From NCBI RefSeq assembly GCF_921293095.1, contig NC_060253.1, positions 95,559,073-95,623,072 of the forward strand: DNA of 64,000 bases, in the 5' to 3' direction. The notes below the pieces were generated by a model. It did not search any database. It was not told the origin of the DNA and saw only the letters and a list, made by a program, of their open reading frames with translations. Origin of the DNA: Ischnura elegans. Lineage: Eukaryota; Arthropoda; Insecta; Odonata; Coenagrionidae. Shown here one piece after another: positions 37,601 through 47,783 of this stretch. The first letter of the stretch is position 1, and each line of letters starts with the position of its first letter. Made by a program: the position numbers and the translations under genes.

Positions 37601-40600
37601 AAGGGGGTAAAGGAAACATACGAAGAAGGTAGCTTTACTAGGTGCATGAAGGGGGAGTGAATGCTCAGAGCCCTTGCTCAGCACAGTAGCAGACTGCCAC
37701 AGGATATTCTCAGCTTTCTGGAAATGGAAAAATTGAGCTAGTACTATGATGGGGATTATGAATCATCTAGCAACACATGATTGGCCTCCTAGAACAATAT
37801 TTGAATGGTGGTCAATCAGCAGCAAGTGCTTATGCAAGTAGCAACCGAAAAGACCGCTCGTAGAAATAACTTTTGGCACTCACACTGAGGTGATAAGTTG
37901 AATTCCAAGGGTAGTTCTGTCAATTTGTAGTCTATGCCTTTTTGAGTTGGAGGTTCGTTTGCCATTTGTAGGTGCTCAAGTGTTTTTTGCTCAATGTCCT
38001 TTGCCTAAGTCTTGCAACGATGTCCCAAGGCTAAGTTGTATGCAGAGGGTCAATTTCAAACAAATTAGAGGGAGGGCATAAAAACTGCCACACAATTATG
38101 TTTAACATTTCACTCCTCCATGTTGAGTATAGCTTTGAATAATAAATATCCAGCTGGTCTTGAACAGCCAATTTCCACTTCACAATGGCCAATGTTGTTG
38201 TAACATTTTTTATTTATATATTTTTTGGAACATCTATGATGTGTTTTGACTGTAAATGATCAAGAATTGTTGTGAATTTAAGTGTAAGTCATTTTTATTA
38301 TGAGCTGTGGAGGTATGGCATGCATATGGTGAAGGAGAGTTGAGGGTGAAATATAAACTTTAGTAATAAACCTACGTTCTAATGCAATTGTACAACGTTC
38401 TACTTGTCCTGTATCAATGAATTTCCACAAGTTGACAGAGATACAATTATCATGTAAGGGATTACCCTTCAGTCTACAAAAGAAGGGTGACATTTGGTAT
38501 AATCCACCTGCTATTTCCTTATCTAGTCTCTACAACAGATATCTCTCATTTCAATTTTTTTGCTATAAACAGTGACAACATGAGGAAGCTAGATTGTTGC
38601 TGTTAAGGATTAGATGCATCACAAATTTAGTCTATTATGAAGACTTTCGACTATTATGAAGATCGAGCTTTCAATTCTTAAAGCTTTGACATCTCATATT
38701 CATATTTAACATTCCTAACTTTTCATGTTATTTATGAATGACAAATTTGTGATTACTAGCATTTATTGTATCCATTAGTGGATCATCTAGAAATATTTTT
38801 CTTATCTTTCTGACTACATACTAATCCATTTTTTTTTGCAGAATAGAGAATGGCTTCAAGCACTTAGCTCAAGAAATGCATTTAACCTTGAGCTCATTGA
38901 CAAAGCATTACTAGTGTTGGTCTTAGAAAGTGGAGGTGTTGACTGTGAAACAGGTGTGATGCATGGAATATTCTGTGGTGAGCCACAAAACCGATGGGTC
39001 GATAAAAGCCTCAACATGGTTTTCTTTGACAATAGTGTGGTTGGAGCAATCTGTGACGTTAGTAATCTATTTTGTTAATCTATTTTCAAAATAATATATT
39101 TATGGTATCCAAGCTATAATAACTGCATATATTTTTTAAATTGAACCCAGTGCATATGTTCATACCAATTCAATGTTTCTTAAATATCTTATCAACTTAA
39201 ATATCTGTTTGTGCCCATAGAGGGAGTTCAAGTTCATTTTATTTGTAGTAAATGAGAGACATTTGTAAATGAGTGGGATCATAAATGTATCCTTAATGCA
39301 ATCATTCATGGAATATTATGGTAGCGATGAACCTGCTCTTCAAGTAATTTCTTCGTTGCATATGCTAGAAACATGTGAGTAATTAAGACCTTGGTTTCTG
39401 CTGTATATTGTCATTGGGTGGAATAAATTGTGAATTTTAATTCAGGATACATAACCACCAATGCCTGTATAATATGATCTATCCTTATGTCTTGGAGTTC
39501 TAAAATCTGTGTGTTGCAAAATTTTAAATGTATTTTTCATATGTACACATGAGCTATGAGTGGGGTCGGAAATCTTGCAGCCAGTAGTACACTGTTTGTA
39601 CTGAGCTATATAATTCTTCAAATTTCTACCCCAGATATTTGGTGCAGATCCATAGTTTGTATTTTTTTTACATCATTATTTTTGTTTCTTGACCATACCA
39701 ATTTCATAATTTATTCTTGGATTGTAGCATGCTCAGTATGATGGAATGGTTAGCATACAAACATTCCATTATGTTTATCTGGCAATTGGTGAGATCAAAG
39801 GTGAATGGGATGGCAGCCGTGCAGTAAGAGATCTGCCATTTCCCAAAGAGTTGGAATTTGACTTGGATTCCAATCTTCATCAACAACTTTCAAGAATCAA
39901 AGGAGCACCTCAAGATATTGTAAGTGATGTTAAGTAAATATATTAAATCTAATTTCTCTTATAATAAGCTTAGTTCACTAATGTAAGCGAAAAATACTAT
40001 GGAAGCAGGATTTTTTAAAAATTTATCGAATGTCTTGTTTGAATTTATTTGTTTTAATCCCTTTTTTCCTTTCAGAAATACACACCCTTGTGTGCTCGGC
40101 AGAATTTTCACTTGTATGGAAAGGACTTCATTTCAAGTTTCAAGCTTCATCCTGATTCATTTGTCCAAATGGCTCTCCAGCTAGCATATTATCGCTTGCA
40201 TGGAAGGTATATAATTAAAGATATAATTTGAATCAAATGGTATGAGCGTAGAATTACTTCAGTCCCTTTTGTGCTTCATTATTGTCTTTGGGAAGATATC
40301 TATCTTATTAACCTCTTCCCTACGCAGGGCGTGATTTCACGGCCTGAATTTTCTGATGCTAAAGAAGGAAGGCCGGCTTTTCACGGCTGGAATTTTTCGA
40401 AGCAAAAGGCCAAAGGCCATTTTTTCACGGTTTCGTGGTCAAGCATGCCAAGTGGGTCCCAACCGCCATTAGGGTCCCTCAGCGTGAGAGGTTCGACCCT
40501 TTCCTATTGTCCGCGTGAGGATTATCTCGGCCCATTCCGGCTCTCAGTGTCCCACTCAAGGAAGGTGCTCATGGTCACTTATTTGTTTATAAGTTAAAAT

Positions 40601-43600
40601 AACTAAAAACGTAAATGTTGCATTTTTTGAAAATCAATGCGAGTAATTACATTCTGTATGTTCTGCTGATAGGTTCCAAATTTTAAACGGAATTCTAGCG
40701 TTCATATTAACGAAGTTGATCATCACCTAGAACAATTTTTGGAGACGCTAAGGTTAGATGTTTAATTGTTATTTTTATAACTTACTAGCAAGTTTATAGG
40801 AGCGATATTGTAATGATTTACATCTAAAAGTATACGTTACTCTGTTAGCTACATTCTAAGTGTACATTTGCGGTGAAATTCGATAGAATATCCGATTTAA
40901 CTTCTATGAAAAAAAGCCCTCGTAATGTAATAAAATTTGATTCCCTCAGTTCTTTGTCGTGAGCCAAAATTACAGCGGCTATTTTTAATAACCTCTTACC
41001 AACCTTTGAATACAAAGGTATTATAAACGAATTTTGCTATAAATACTGATTAATGCATATCCTAAAAATTCGTACCAATAGGGAATGTTTTACGTAGACA
41101 CATGTTGTGAGAAGCATTCCATACCAATTGCAGGAATAAGAACTGCTCTACCCAGGTAATTACTCTCATATTGTAAGTACTCTCATTGGTGTAAGTATTC
41201 TCATACTGATATATGTACGTGGAAGATGATAACCTCACTCTTCTCAGAAAAGCTCATTTGACTATGATATAGTGCCGTTTTGCTGAAAACCCTAAAAATA
41301 ACCGTAGAACTTCGTTTAAAAGTTCTACAGGCATTGCAAAATGAAAGGAATACATTGATGAACTGACATTTAATGCAACAGTAACAATTAAAAAAATTAA
41401 ATTTGCACTGGCAACAATAAACTGACCGCAAAAGTACGCCGGGATGGGCTGCCTTCGGGGAAAAGGGTCGAGGATTATATTTGCCCAGTTGCCGAGGGAC
41501 CCCGCTAGGAAAGGTCATTAAGGGGAGGAAGCGACTACCTGGTCAGTCCCAAGCCGAAAAAAAACTCCGTACGGGGGGAAAAAGAAAATCTCAAACCCTT
41601 CGTAGAGCCAAAAGCAACTTCCCGCGAAGGAGCTCGGCGCCAAAAGGTTAAATGTATTCCCTACTCCTACCCCTCTCCTCCCTGTACGGAAGTCTTGCAG
41701 GAATGCTTGCATCTGTCATAATGAGAATTGAGTTCTGTAACTTAATTGGGACTCATTCATTCAGTAAAACCCCCATATGTAGAAATTCCCAACAAATTTC
41801 AGAAAAAAACTCTGCATTGCCAAGCAGGTACTGAAATTTGCTTCGAAAGTGGAGCTTGGGTGGTACAGGGGTTGCCTATACTGATGTTCTGTTGTCAATT
41901 TGCACACTTAGGGAAACCATAAATTTCATTCCTTCCGCTATTCATACATATGTATATTTCTGAGCATTTCCTCACCCTCTGAAGTATTTGCTTCTATTTA
42001 CCAACACTATATGCTTTGAAATTGAGCAATTGCAATAAAAGTGAGTATTTCCTAATGCACTTCTGACAGAGCTGAGCAAATGCTTATGCTCCCAATTGTT
42101 ATGCTTACCAAATGAAGCAAATACCCCAAATTCATTGAGTGTAAGTATTTGCTCACTTTTATTCACCTGGGCAAAAGTCTCTAGACAGTTGGATATACGG
42201 AATGACGTACCCATTTATAGCTAGAATAGTGGAGGAAACATTTTTTTCAAGCAGTTTTAAATGTTGAACAACAAATCATTTGATATTTGAGGTAAAATTT
42301 TATATTCAAGCACAAACTTTGAATTTGGATAAAAAGATAGTTGAGCCATATTTAGTCTCAATCTTGATTGTATGATTCAACTTTTTTCATAGTGATATTA
42401 CTCATTCTTAGTGAAGGGTCACTGGTTCAAATCCCAAGTGAAACTTCAAGATGCCCAGATTCAAAATCCCCTCATTTCTGTTTGCGATTGTCTTATACTC
42501 ATGGGATGAGATCTATTCTCAGTCATCCAAACTAACTTCTGCATTGAATCACCGTGTGTGTGACATTTTTTCTGCATCTTGATTCATTATTAGTTCTTTT
42601 TCACCTTCATATTTTGCATCATTTGTTATAGTTGAGTAAAGCTATCTTCTTCCCATCAATATAGCATTGTGAATTTTTTGCATACACTGATTTAAAAAAT
42701 TTAATATGGATACTTTTCAGACCTGCACCTACTTATGAAACTGCAACCACCAGGAGCTTTTATAATGGGCGAACTGAAACTGTGAGGTCTTGCAGTTTTG
42801 AGGCAATCACTTGGGTGAAGGCAATGCTTAATGACAAAATTAGTGTAAGTTGTTGAGTATTTCATGTCGATGAAATGCTTTTGGATAAACAATTTTTATT
42901 TGGTTTATTTTCTTTATATATTTATAAATAATGCCAGCCCTTTAATTCTTCCCTTCTTGCTTACCTTATGTACCAATATATTTAACAACAAACTGAACAA
43001 TATTTTTGCATGTACAAATTTGTGAATTTGGTAATACATATTCACAGGAAAAGGATCGTAAATCACTGCTTGAGAAAGCAATAAATAAACATAACCAGTT
43101 GATGAAACAAGGAAAAGCCAATGCAGGCTGTGATCGCCATCTTTTTGGCTTACAATGCATAGCGATGGAAAAAGGCCTTGAAGTACCTGAAATATTTAAA
43201 GATCCAGCATGGGCTAAGAGGTATGTTGAATTATAATGAGTATGTCAAGTGTTTAAATATTTTATCTATTTTTGTTGCTACCCTAAAGGTTGTTTATTAA
43301 ACATAAGAGGCCCTTGAGTTTATCAATTTCTTATGCTTATGTATGTAAATATCACCTGTATATCCTTAATGGTGTCACAGTTTTCAGCATATCCTTCCCA
43401 CTGAGTTCTCTTTCCGTCAACTCAGGGGTTGATTATAAAATATGCAACAATATTTTGAAATTGAAAGTTTTGCACGTCACAAAATGTAAAAAACAAAAAA
43501 CAGTCAAATAAAATATCTGAAACAAATTAATAATACAGTACACTCCCGATTATCTGGGAGAGACGGCATGAATAATCGTAAAACACAGATAACCGAAACT

Positions 43601-46600
43601 GCCACTTAAATGTCTTGTAATGTTCATAATTTACGTAAAACAAACTATACATTATTACTTCTGCAGTTATTCTGTTATTTTAGAGTGCTTCCCAGACTCA
43701 TTGAGAGCTTTCTTTGCCAGTTTGCAATCTTTTTATCAGCGATATCATGGTTTTACTCATATTATTAATGCTCCATGTAAGGCCTGGTTTCAAAAACCAC
43801 ACATCCTTGGCTGCGTGATCACGGATACAGAAAAGTGGTTTGCACGAATGCTTCAAATCCACTGCTCCACTTCAGAAACTACACTGTCAGGTACCACGCC
43901 ACGTAGTCGCGTCCCTCACAAGTTGCCCCGGTTGCAACTGCTGCACGCTGTGTATCCATGAACAAGGAGCACGGTCGCACACTGCGAGGCTTGGAAAACA
44001 GGAACACGGTGCTCCCGTGAATGCAGCAAGAGTGTGATTGCTTCCATTTTATGAAGGGGATTCTAACGGAAATAATATGCCCGGTGTATCCTAGCTTTAA
44101 TGCCGTTATTCTGATGATTTTTCATCCGATTTTTAAAGTAAAGATCGCGGGAAAAATTTAGAAAGTGTGAAAATGGTACATGGATAATCCGCAACCTGGA
44201 TAATCTGCAGCTGGATAATCGGGAGTCTGCTGTAATAGCAGTAAGCCTAAAATTCCAAAAGAGGTCTTGTACGTTGTTTGAAAAACATCATTATGTCATC
44301 CATTGAGCTCAATAATTATGAGGTAACTTGTATTCAAGTCAGTGAGAATAAAATTATTTCCCATTAGAATTCCTTGTTTTAGTGATCTTGGAGATAGGTA
44401 TGTACACTAGGGCGGATCGGAAAAATCGATTTTTTTCAAATCCATCTGGCACAATGAAAAAAAGTTGTGGGACCGATCAGAAATAAGGCCTGAAAAATTT
44501 GAGACCTCTAGGTGAACCCCTGACCCTCGCTCAAATGCAATTTAGGGGGGGAGGGTCGAAATTCGAAAAATATAGTATTTTATGGTCATTCCCTATAGAT
44601 TTTGCCGAGTTACTGTCCTTTAGGTGAAAAATTTCGTGCATTTTGACACATCTGCCACCGTTTAGCCACAAAATGCATAATTTGAGTCAGCGTCCGCGAA
44701 GAAAATATTCCAACGCCCACGCAGCGTCGCGGATACAAGAGCCGCAGGCCGATCCCTTCCCCTCCCCGCTCGCTTCTCCCCCTCCCACGCCTCCAATACA
44801 GCAAAATTCATCCCGCGTATGCTGCTATGAGGTCGTTTATCTTTGATAATACAAATCGGAAGATGGTAGAAGGTAATAAAGGAAGCGTAGTGAGACGACT
44901 TGTCCCTTATTAGGCGCCTCGTCGGCGTTAATCAAATCAATGTTACCAACTTTTAGAGAAGTGATGAAATATCTTTAGATCCGAGAACGCAGGTAAGGAG
45001 CCTACGGTCTATGAAAAGTCCTCTCGAGTGGCTATAAATGTGGGCGAACTTTGGATATGCGCTTCAATTTCGGCATTGTCCGACAGATGTGACTAAATGG
45101 ATTTTTGGCGAAGTCCGATCGCGTCCCCTCCCCGCACGCCTCTCTCACGCACCAAATGCACCAAAATTCACACCAAGTGCGTCTTTCTTCGTTAGTCTAA
45201 CTAATATTTAATGTTTCAGTATCGTCTGTGGAGGAACAATCACGAAACATTTACTCAATTATCTGCTTTCCTATCTGTATTTCATATGTCAATGTCATTC
45301 CTCGTCTTTCGCTGTTGTCAAAAAAGTTTTGGTGAATTTCTTCACGAATCTCTCGTCCGTATGTGTAATAAAAAGAAATATTTAACTTCAAATTTGAACG
45401 TTCGTCAATAGATTTTTTAGACAGCACTAAGGTCAGATATAGCCGGAGGTACTGTGGTCTCTCTCCAATATGTCATCAGCGGGCAGTCCTTAAAGTCGAT
45501 ATTAAAATCCAGCAGTTAAAAAATCTCGGATTGGCCGCCAAACGCATCCTTGCAACAACGCAAATTCGGTCCCTAGATTGCCCTCCCAATTTTTATGTCG
45601 CACATCTAAGTCAACTTTGTGCAATCATCAAATAGACCACTGCAAGGGATGAAATATGATTTTATGCTTTCCCGGAGTATGATGTGGGTTAACTCTTCTC
45701 AGGATTCAAAAACAATTATCCCTGAGGATGAGCCCCGAGTCGGAGCTTGAAACTTTGGCCATTATGGAAAAATTAACACGGTGGGAATCCCGAGAAGGGT
45801 TTACCTACACTGCAGGGGATGTTGGAATTATGCTTGTAGCAGAGGGATGATGCCTCCTTTTTGGGCGGTATTCACTTGGTACCATCGCATTCAAATCCTT
45901 TTTAATTTTGTGTATCTAATTTTCACTTGGTACCATCGCATTCAAATCCTTTTTAATTTTGTGTATCTAATTTTCACTCAGAAAGGAACCGAGAATCTCA
46001 GATTTCATAACTTTTGCTAATCCTCCGACGGAGGAGGCAAACCCCCAAAAGTGGGACCCTGGTTCTTCAACTAACACCACACATTCCCCTCTAAACTTGG
46101 ATTGATAAGTTCTCCTGCGTTCCTGCGTTCTCGGATCTAAAGATATTTTATCACTTCTCTAAAAGTTGGTAACATCGATTTGATTAACGCCGACGAGGCG
46201 CCTAATAAGGGACAAGTCGTCTCACTACGCTTCCTTTATTACCTTCTACCATCTTCCGATTTGTATTATCAAAGATAAACGATCTCATAGCAGCATACGC
46301 GGGATGAATTTTGCGGTATTGGAGGCATGGGAGGGGGAGAAGCGAGCGGGGAGGGGAAGGGATCGGCCTGCGGCTCTTGTATCCGCGACGCTGCGTGGGC
46401 GTTGGAATATTTTCTTCGCGGACGCGGACTCAAATTAGGCATTTTGTGGCTAAACGGTGGCAGATACGTCAAAATGCATGAAATATTTGTTCTAAAGGGC
46501 AGTAACTCGGCAAAATCAATAGGAAATGACCATAAAATACTATATTTTTCGAATTTCGACCCTCCCCCCCTAAATTGCATTTGAGCGAGGGTCAGGGGTT

Positions 46601-47783
46601 CACCTAGAGGTCTCAAATTTTTCAGGCCTTATTTCTGATCGGTCCCACAACTTTTTTTCATTGTGCCAGATGGATTTGAAAAAAATCGATTTTTCCGATC
46701 CGCCCTAATGTACACCACTTAAATGAAGTATGTTCTGAGATTCATTTTTGACTAGGGGTAAATTATTTTTCTTTCACAAAATCATGATGATTCACCAAAA
46801 TCTTTCAGTCAGAAATGCTTTTTCCCTGATTTCATTATTGCATGGCCAATTAACATGATGAAAAATGATGCTGTTTTTGACCAATCAGCTGTAACTATTG
46901 GTATAAAATTGAGAAGTACATTCAAGCAGGATATACATATATGTACTCTCACTGAGAAATTATATCCAAAAATGCTGCTGTGCGTATTTAAAATATGAGA
47001 ATCTTGTTTAAATGGGTGTGAAATTAAAAAAAAACACTAATCCATAAAGGTAAACCCTCAGCTTCCTTTCATTTCATGCTTTCCATTAGTCTTGGCAGAC
47101 ATCATTTTATGACTTTTCTGTCTTAATTAGGTACCTCGGTAGTGAGAATTAGCATCAATTCTCTAGCATAAAAATATTTGTGTTACCAAAATCCACCCTA
47201 ACTCGGACATACTGCATTTTCTGTTATGAATCCTAATAAATTCTATCTTAGGTTGCTGTTTTTTTATATCAAATTATTGTGCTGTTACCTATTAATATTC
47301 TGTCAGGATATTTTTGTATTCCTAATAATCATTTCTTTAGGTTATCAAATGCTTTTGTTGGTTAACTTAATATTATTCTAATTAGTCACTCCTTTATCTT
47401 ACATGCTTACCGAAAAGTGGTGGCGGTGGAAATTTTGTTTTATCAACAAGTTTAGTGGGATACACCCCAATGGGAGGTTGTGTTGCACCAATGTGTTTGG
47501 ATGGCTATGGCACTTTTTATAACATTTGCCCAGAAAGGTAAAATTCCTGCTTTATATTAATGTCATGCTTAGGTTAGTCTTTGATGTAAAGGTTTTTATA
47601 ATTTATTATGAATTAGTGTTGTCACCTTAAATACCATCTCCTATTGCGTTTTCCAGTATCCATTTCTCAATTTCGGCATGGAGGGGTAGTTCAGAGTCAA
47701 GCTCTCCTAAATTTGCTAATTCAATTGGGAAGTCACTAGTGGCCATGAAGAGAACTCTAGAATCATCGTATTCCAAGCTTTGA
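25648..47783 (+). CDS. CROT: Peroxisomal carnitine O-octanoyltransferase, 11 exons
   Basis: Moves medium-chain acyl groups between CoA and carnitine so that peroxisomal products can leave the organelle. Exons: 25648-25893, 25981-26109, 29905-30085, 31611-31816, 38842-39057, 39728-39919, 40076-40206, 42721-42844, 43048-43220, 47418-47537, 47657-47783. The total is 1845 nt, or 614 residues (human 612), and every junction phase fits. Choline/carnitine acyltransferase landmarks: LPPLPIPPL near the N-terminus; NWVEKWW at the exon 1/2 join; catalytic His as the first residue of exon 6 (about residue 327, in CDHAQYDGM); LQLAYYRLHGR; SFYNGRTETVRSC; SGGGGNFVLSTSLVGY. The protein ends ESSYSKL, a PTS1, which favours CROT over mitochondrial CPT2 or CRAT. 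The acceptor before exon 10 (cttaccgaaaag) has a weak pyrimidine tract. Introns 2, 4, 7 and 9 hold many transposons. The gene appears intact. Confidence 0.96.
26947..27459. mobile_element. Near-complete foldback (palindromic) element in CROT intron 2
   Basis: Left end atactagttaaattagaca returns as its reverse complement at the right end. The pairing continues inward through gcgtttcattattacaa and gttcttccttatatgtg to a purine/pyrimidine-biased centre (ggggatattaagagttg against its complement). Arms are roughly 230-240 bp with a short loop near 27200, and they have diverged modestly. Open frames on both strands (27061-27357, 27141-27413) are products of this symmetry and are not genes. Confidence 0.8.
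27480..27965 (-). mobile_element. Decayed LINE fragment, minus strand
   Basis: On the minus strand the sequence reads, with stops and frame changes, like the finger and palm entry of a LINE reverse transcriptase (SSKILTRMMDCRVDGRAEEF, then a phrase like FGFRKS). It lies directly beside the foldback element. Family cannot be fixed. Confidence 0.4.
30605..30931. mobile_element. Foldback element in CROT intron 3
   Basis: Imperfect inverted arms: gcagataggatttcgggttg ... gtgttggatgcaag ... ctcttatataggcct on the left return in reverse order on the right (aggcctatacatataagag ... ttgcatccaacac ... cccatctgc). The loop between them is about 80 bp. Arms are roughly 120 bp. No target duplication was certain. 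Confidence 0.65.
31853..32371 (+). mobile_element. TA-flanked MITE, GGGTAGTTTCC family, copy 1
   Basis: Begins (TA)TGGTGGTTTCCTATTATT and ends GGAAACTACCC(TA). The body (attactcctggagt, ctgctagcaggtagcgcttgg, ggagtggcatcgcatgggcgcc, ggtttt/aaaccaaataattt) is shared with a reversed copy at 50455-51120. It begins about 35 bp into CROT intron 4 and ends 24 bp before the Tigger-like element at 32396. It is non-autonomous. Confidence 0.75.
33330..35575 (+). mobile_element. 5'-truncated non-LTR retrotransposon (Jockey/CR1-like) with RT
   Basis: Begins inside ORF2, downstream of the endonuclease, with a pre-RT segment (LTLRNKLKAWKHWKKHPSPL). The reverse transcriptase at 34098-34832 shows YRPISILPVLS, DVCYVDFSKAFDTVNH, SGVPQGSVLGPLLFSLFIDD and the catalytic YADD. 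A stop and frame change at about 34832-34859 separate the RT from the C-terminal domain (34859-35428, ILEYCSPVWS). The 3' end is a (aaat)n tail at about 35555-35580. A local rearrangement lies at 33631-33762. The insertion is in sense orientation with CROT. Frames are fairly open, so it is not very old. Confidence 0.85.
33631..33762. repeat. Perfect 23-bp inverted repeat bracketed by 16-bp direct repeats inside the LINE
   Basis: The word aaatatttctaatggt occurs at 33631-33646 and again at 33747-33762. Between them is about 100 bp that includes arms at 33685-33707 and 33728-33750 which are exact reverse complements, with a 20-bp spacer. The LINE reading resumes after the second direct repeat. 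This could be a small insertion with a 16-bp duplication or a replication template switch. Confidence 0.85.
36165..36206 (+). repeat. tRNA T-arm-like segment, probably SINE remnant
   Basis: The bases ccgggttcgaatcccgg form a perfect T-stem and loop with the canonical GTTCGAAT B-box core, followed by tcaaggcga as in an acceptor strand. No matching D-arm, anticodon arm or 5' acceptor strand lies upstream, so a functional tRNA is not supported. Confidence 0.4.
37255..37560 (+). repeat. tRNA-derived SINE in CROT intron 4
   Basis: A tRNA-like head has an A-box-like word near 37280 (ggtatggtgacttaagtatt) and a B-box-like word near 37310 (ccaggttcaaatcctggc). The body that follows contains gatgttaagccgtggtc, a phrase I associate with invertebrate SINEs. 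The 3' limit is uncertain. Confidence 0.6.
40308..41651. mobile_element. TTAA-flanked piggyBac-like non-autonomous element in CROT intron 7
   Basis: Both edges are TTAA. The left reads TTAACCTCTTCCCTACGC and the right, reversed, TTAACCTTTTGGCGCCGAGC. About 130-190 bp inside each edge the same order of words appears (gggtcccaa..., ggtccctc, tcgaccctttcc on the left; cttgggactg, gggtccctc, tcgacccttttcc on the right, reversed). This supports long imperfect inverted arms. Both arms are more GC-rich than the surrounding intron. No transposase was found in the roughly 900-bp middle. Confidence 0.5.
42400..42545 (+). repeat. SINE fragment in CROT intron 7
   Basis: A B-box-like word (cactggttcaaatcccaa) is followed by a body including gggatgagatctattctcag. 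The tRNA-like 5' half is weak. Similar to the elements at 37255 and 57885 in layout. Confidence 0.4.
43536..44232. mobile_element. Tigger/pogo-like MITE in CROT intron 9
   Basis: TA-flanked ends read CAGTACACTCCCGATTATCTGG and, reversed, CAGCAGACTCCCGATTATCC. Subterminal ggataatcc/gataaccg words repeat near both ends. Length is 697 bp. The open frames inside (43620-43961 and 43840-44037) have no transposase motifs. Confidence 0.8.
44408..46707. mobile_element. 2.3-kb DNA element with ~590-bp terminal inverted repeats and 8-bp duplication (hAT-like)
   Basis: The left end TAGGGCGGATCGGAAAAATC matches the reverse complement of the right end, and pairing continues with few mismatches to about 44995 on the left and about 46118 on the right (through ggcgcctcgtcggcg and gatccgagaacgcagg). 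The exact 8-bp word atgtacac flanks both sides (44400-44407 and 46708-46715). An 8-bp duplication with ends starting TAGGG suits hAT; P-type is an alternative. The 1.1-kb centre has no recognised transposase and includes a 51-bp tandem duplication. Lies in CROT intron 9. Confidence 0.85.
45871..45972 (+). repeat. 51-bp unit in tandem duplicate
   Basis: The unit beginning ttcacttggtaccatcgc occurs twice in direct succession (45871-45921 and 45922-45972) with no differences seen, inside the centre of the long-inverted-repeat element. The identity points to a recent duplication. Confidence 0.9.

Noticed and set aside
43620-43961. 113-codon frame inside the Tigger-like MITE
   Set aside because: No DDE or helix-turn-helix motif is seen, and the element is too short to encode a transposase.
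46269-46616. Open frames in both arms of the long-inverted-repeat element (44610-44846 and 46269-46616)
   Set aside because: They are mirror images of the same terminal repeat and low in complexity; no transposase motif is present.
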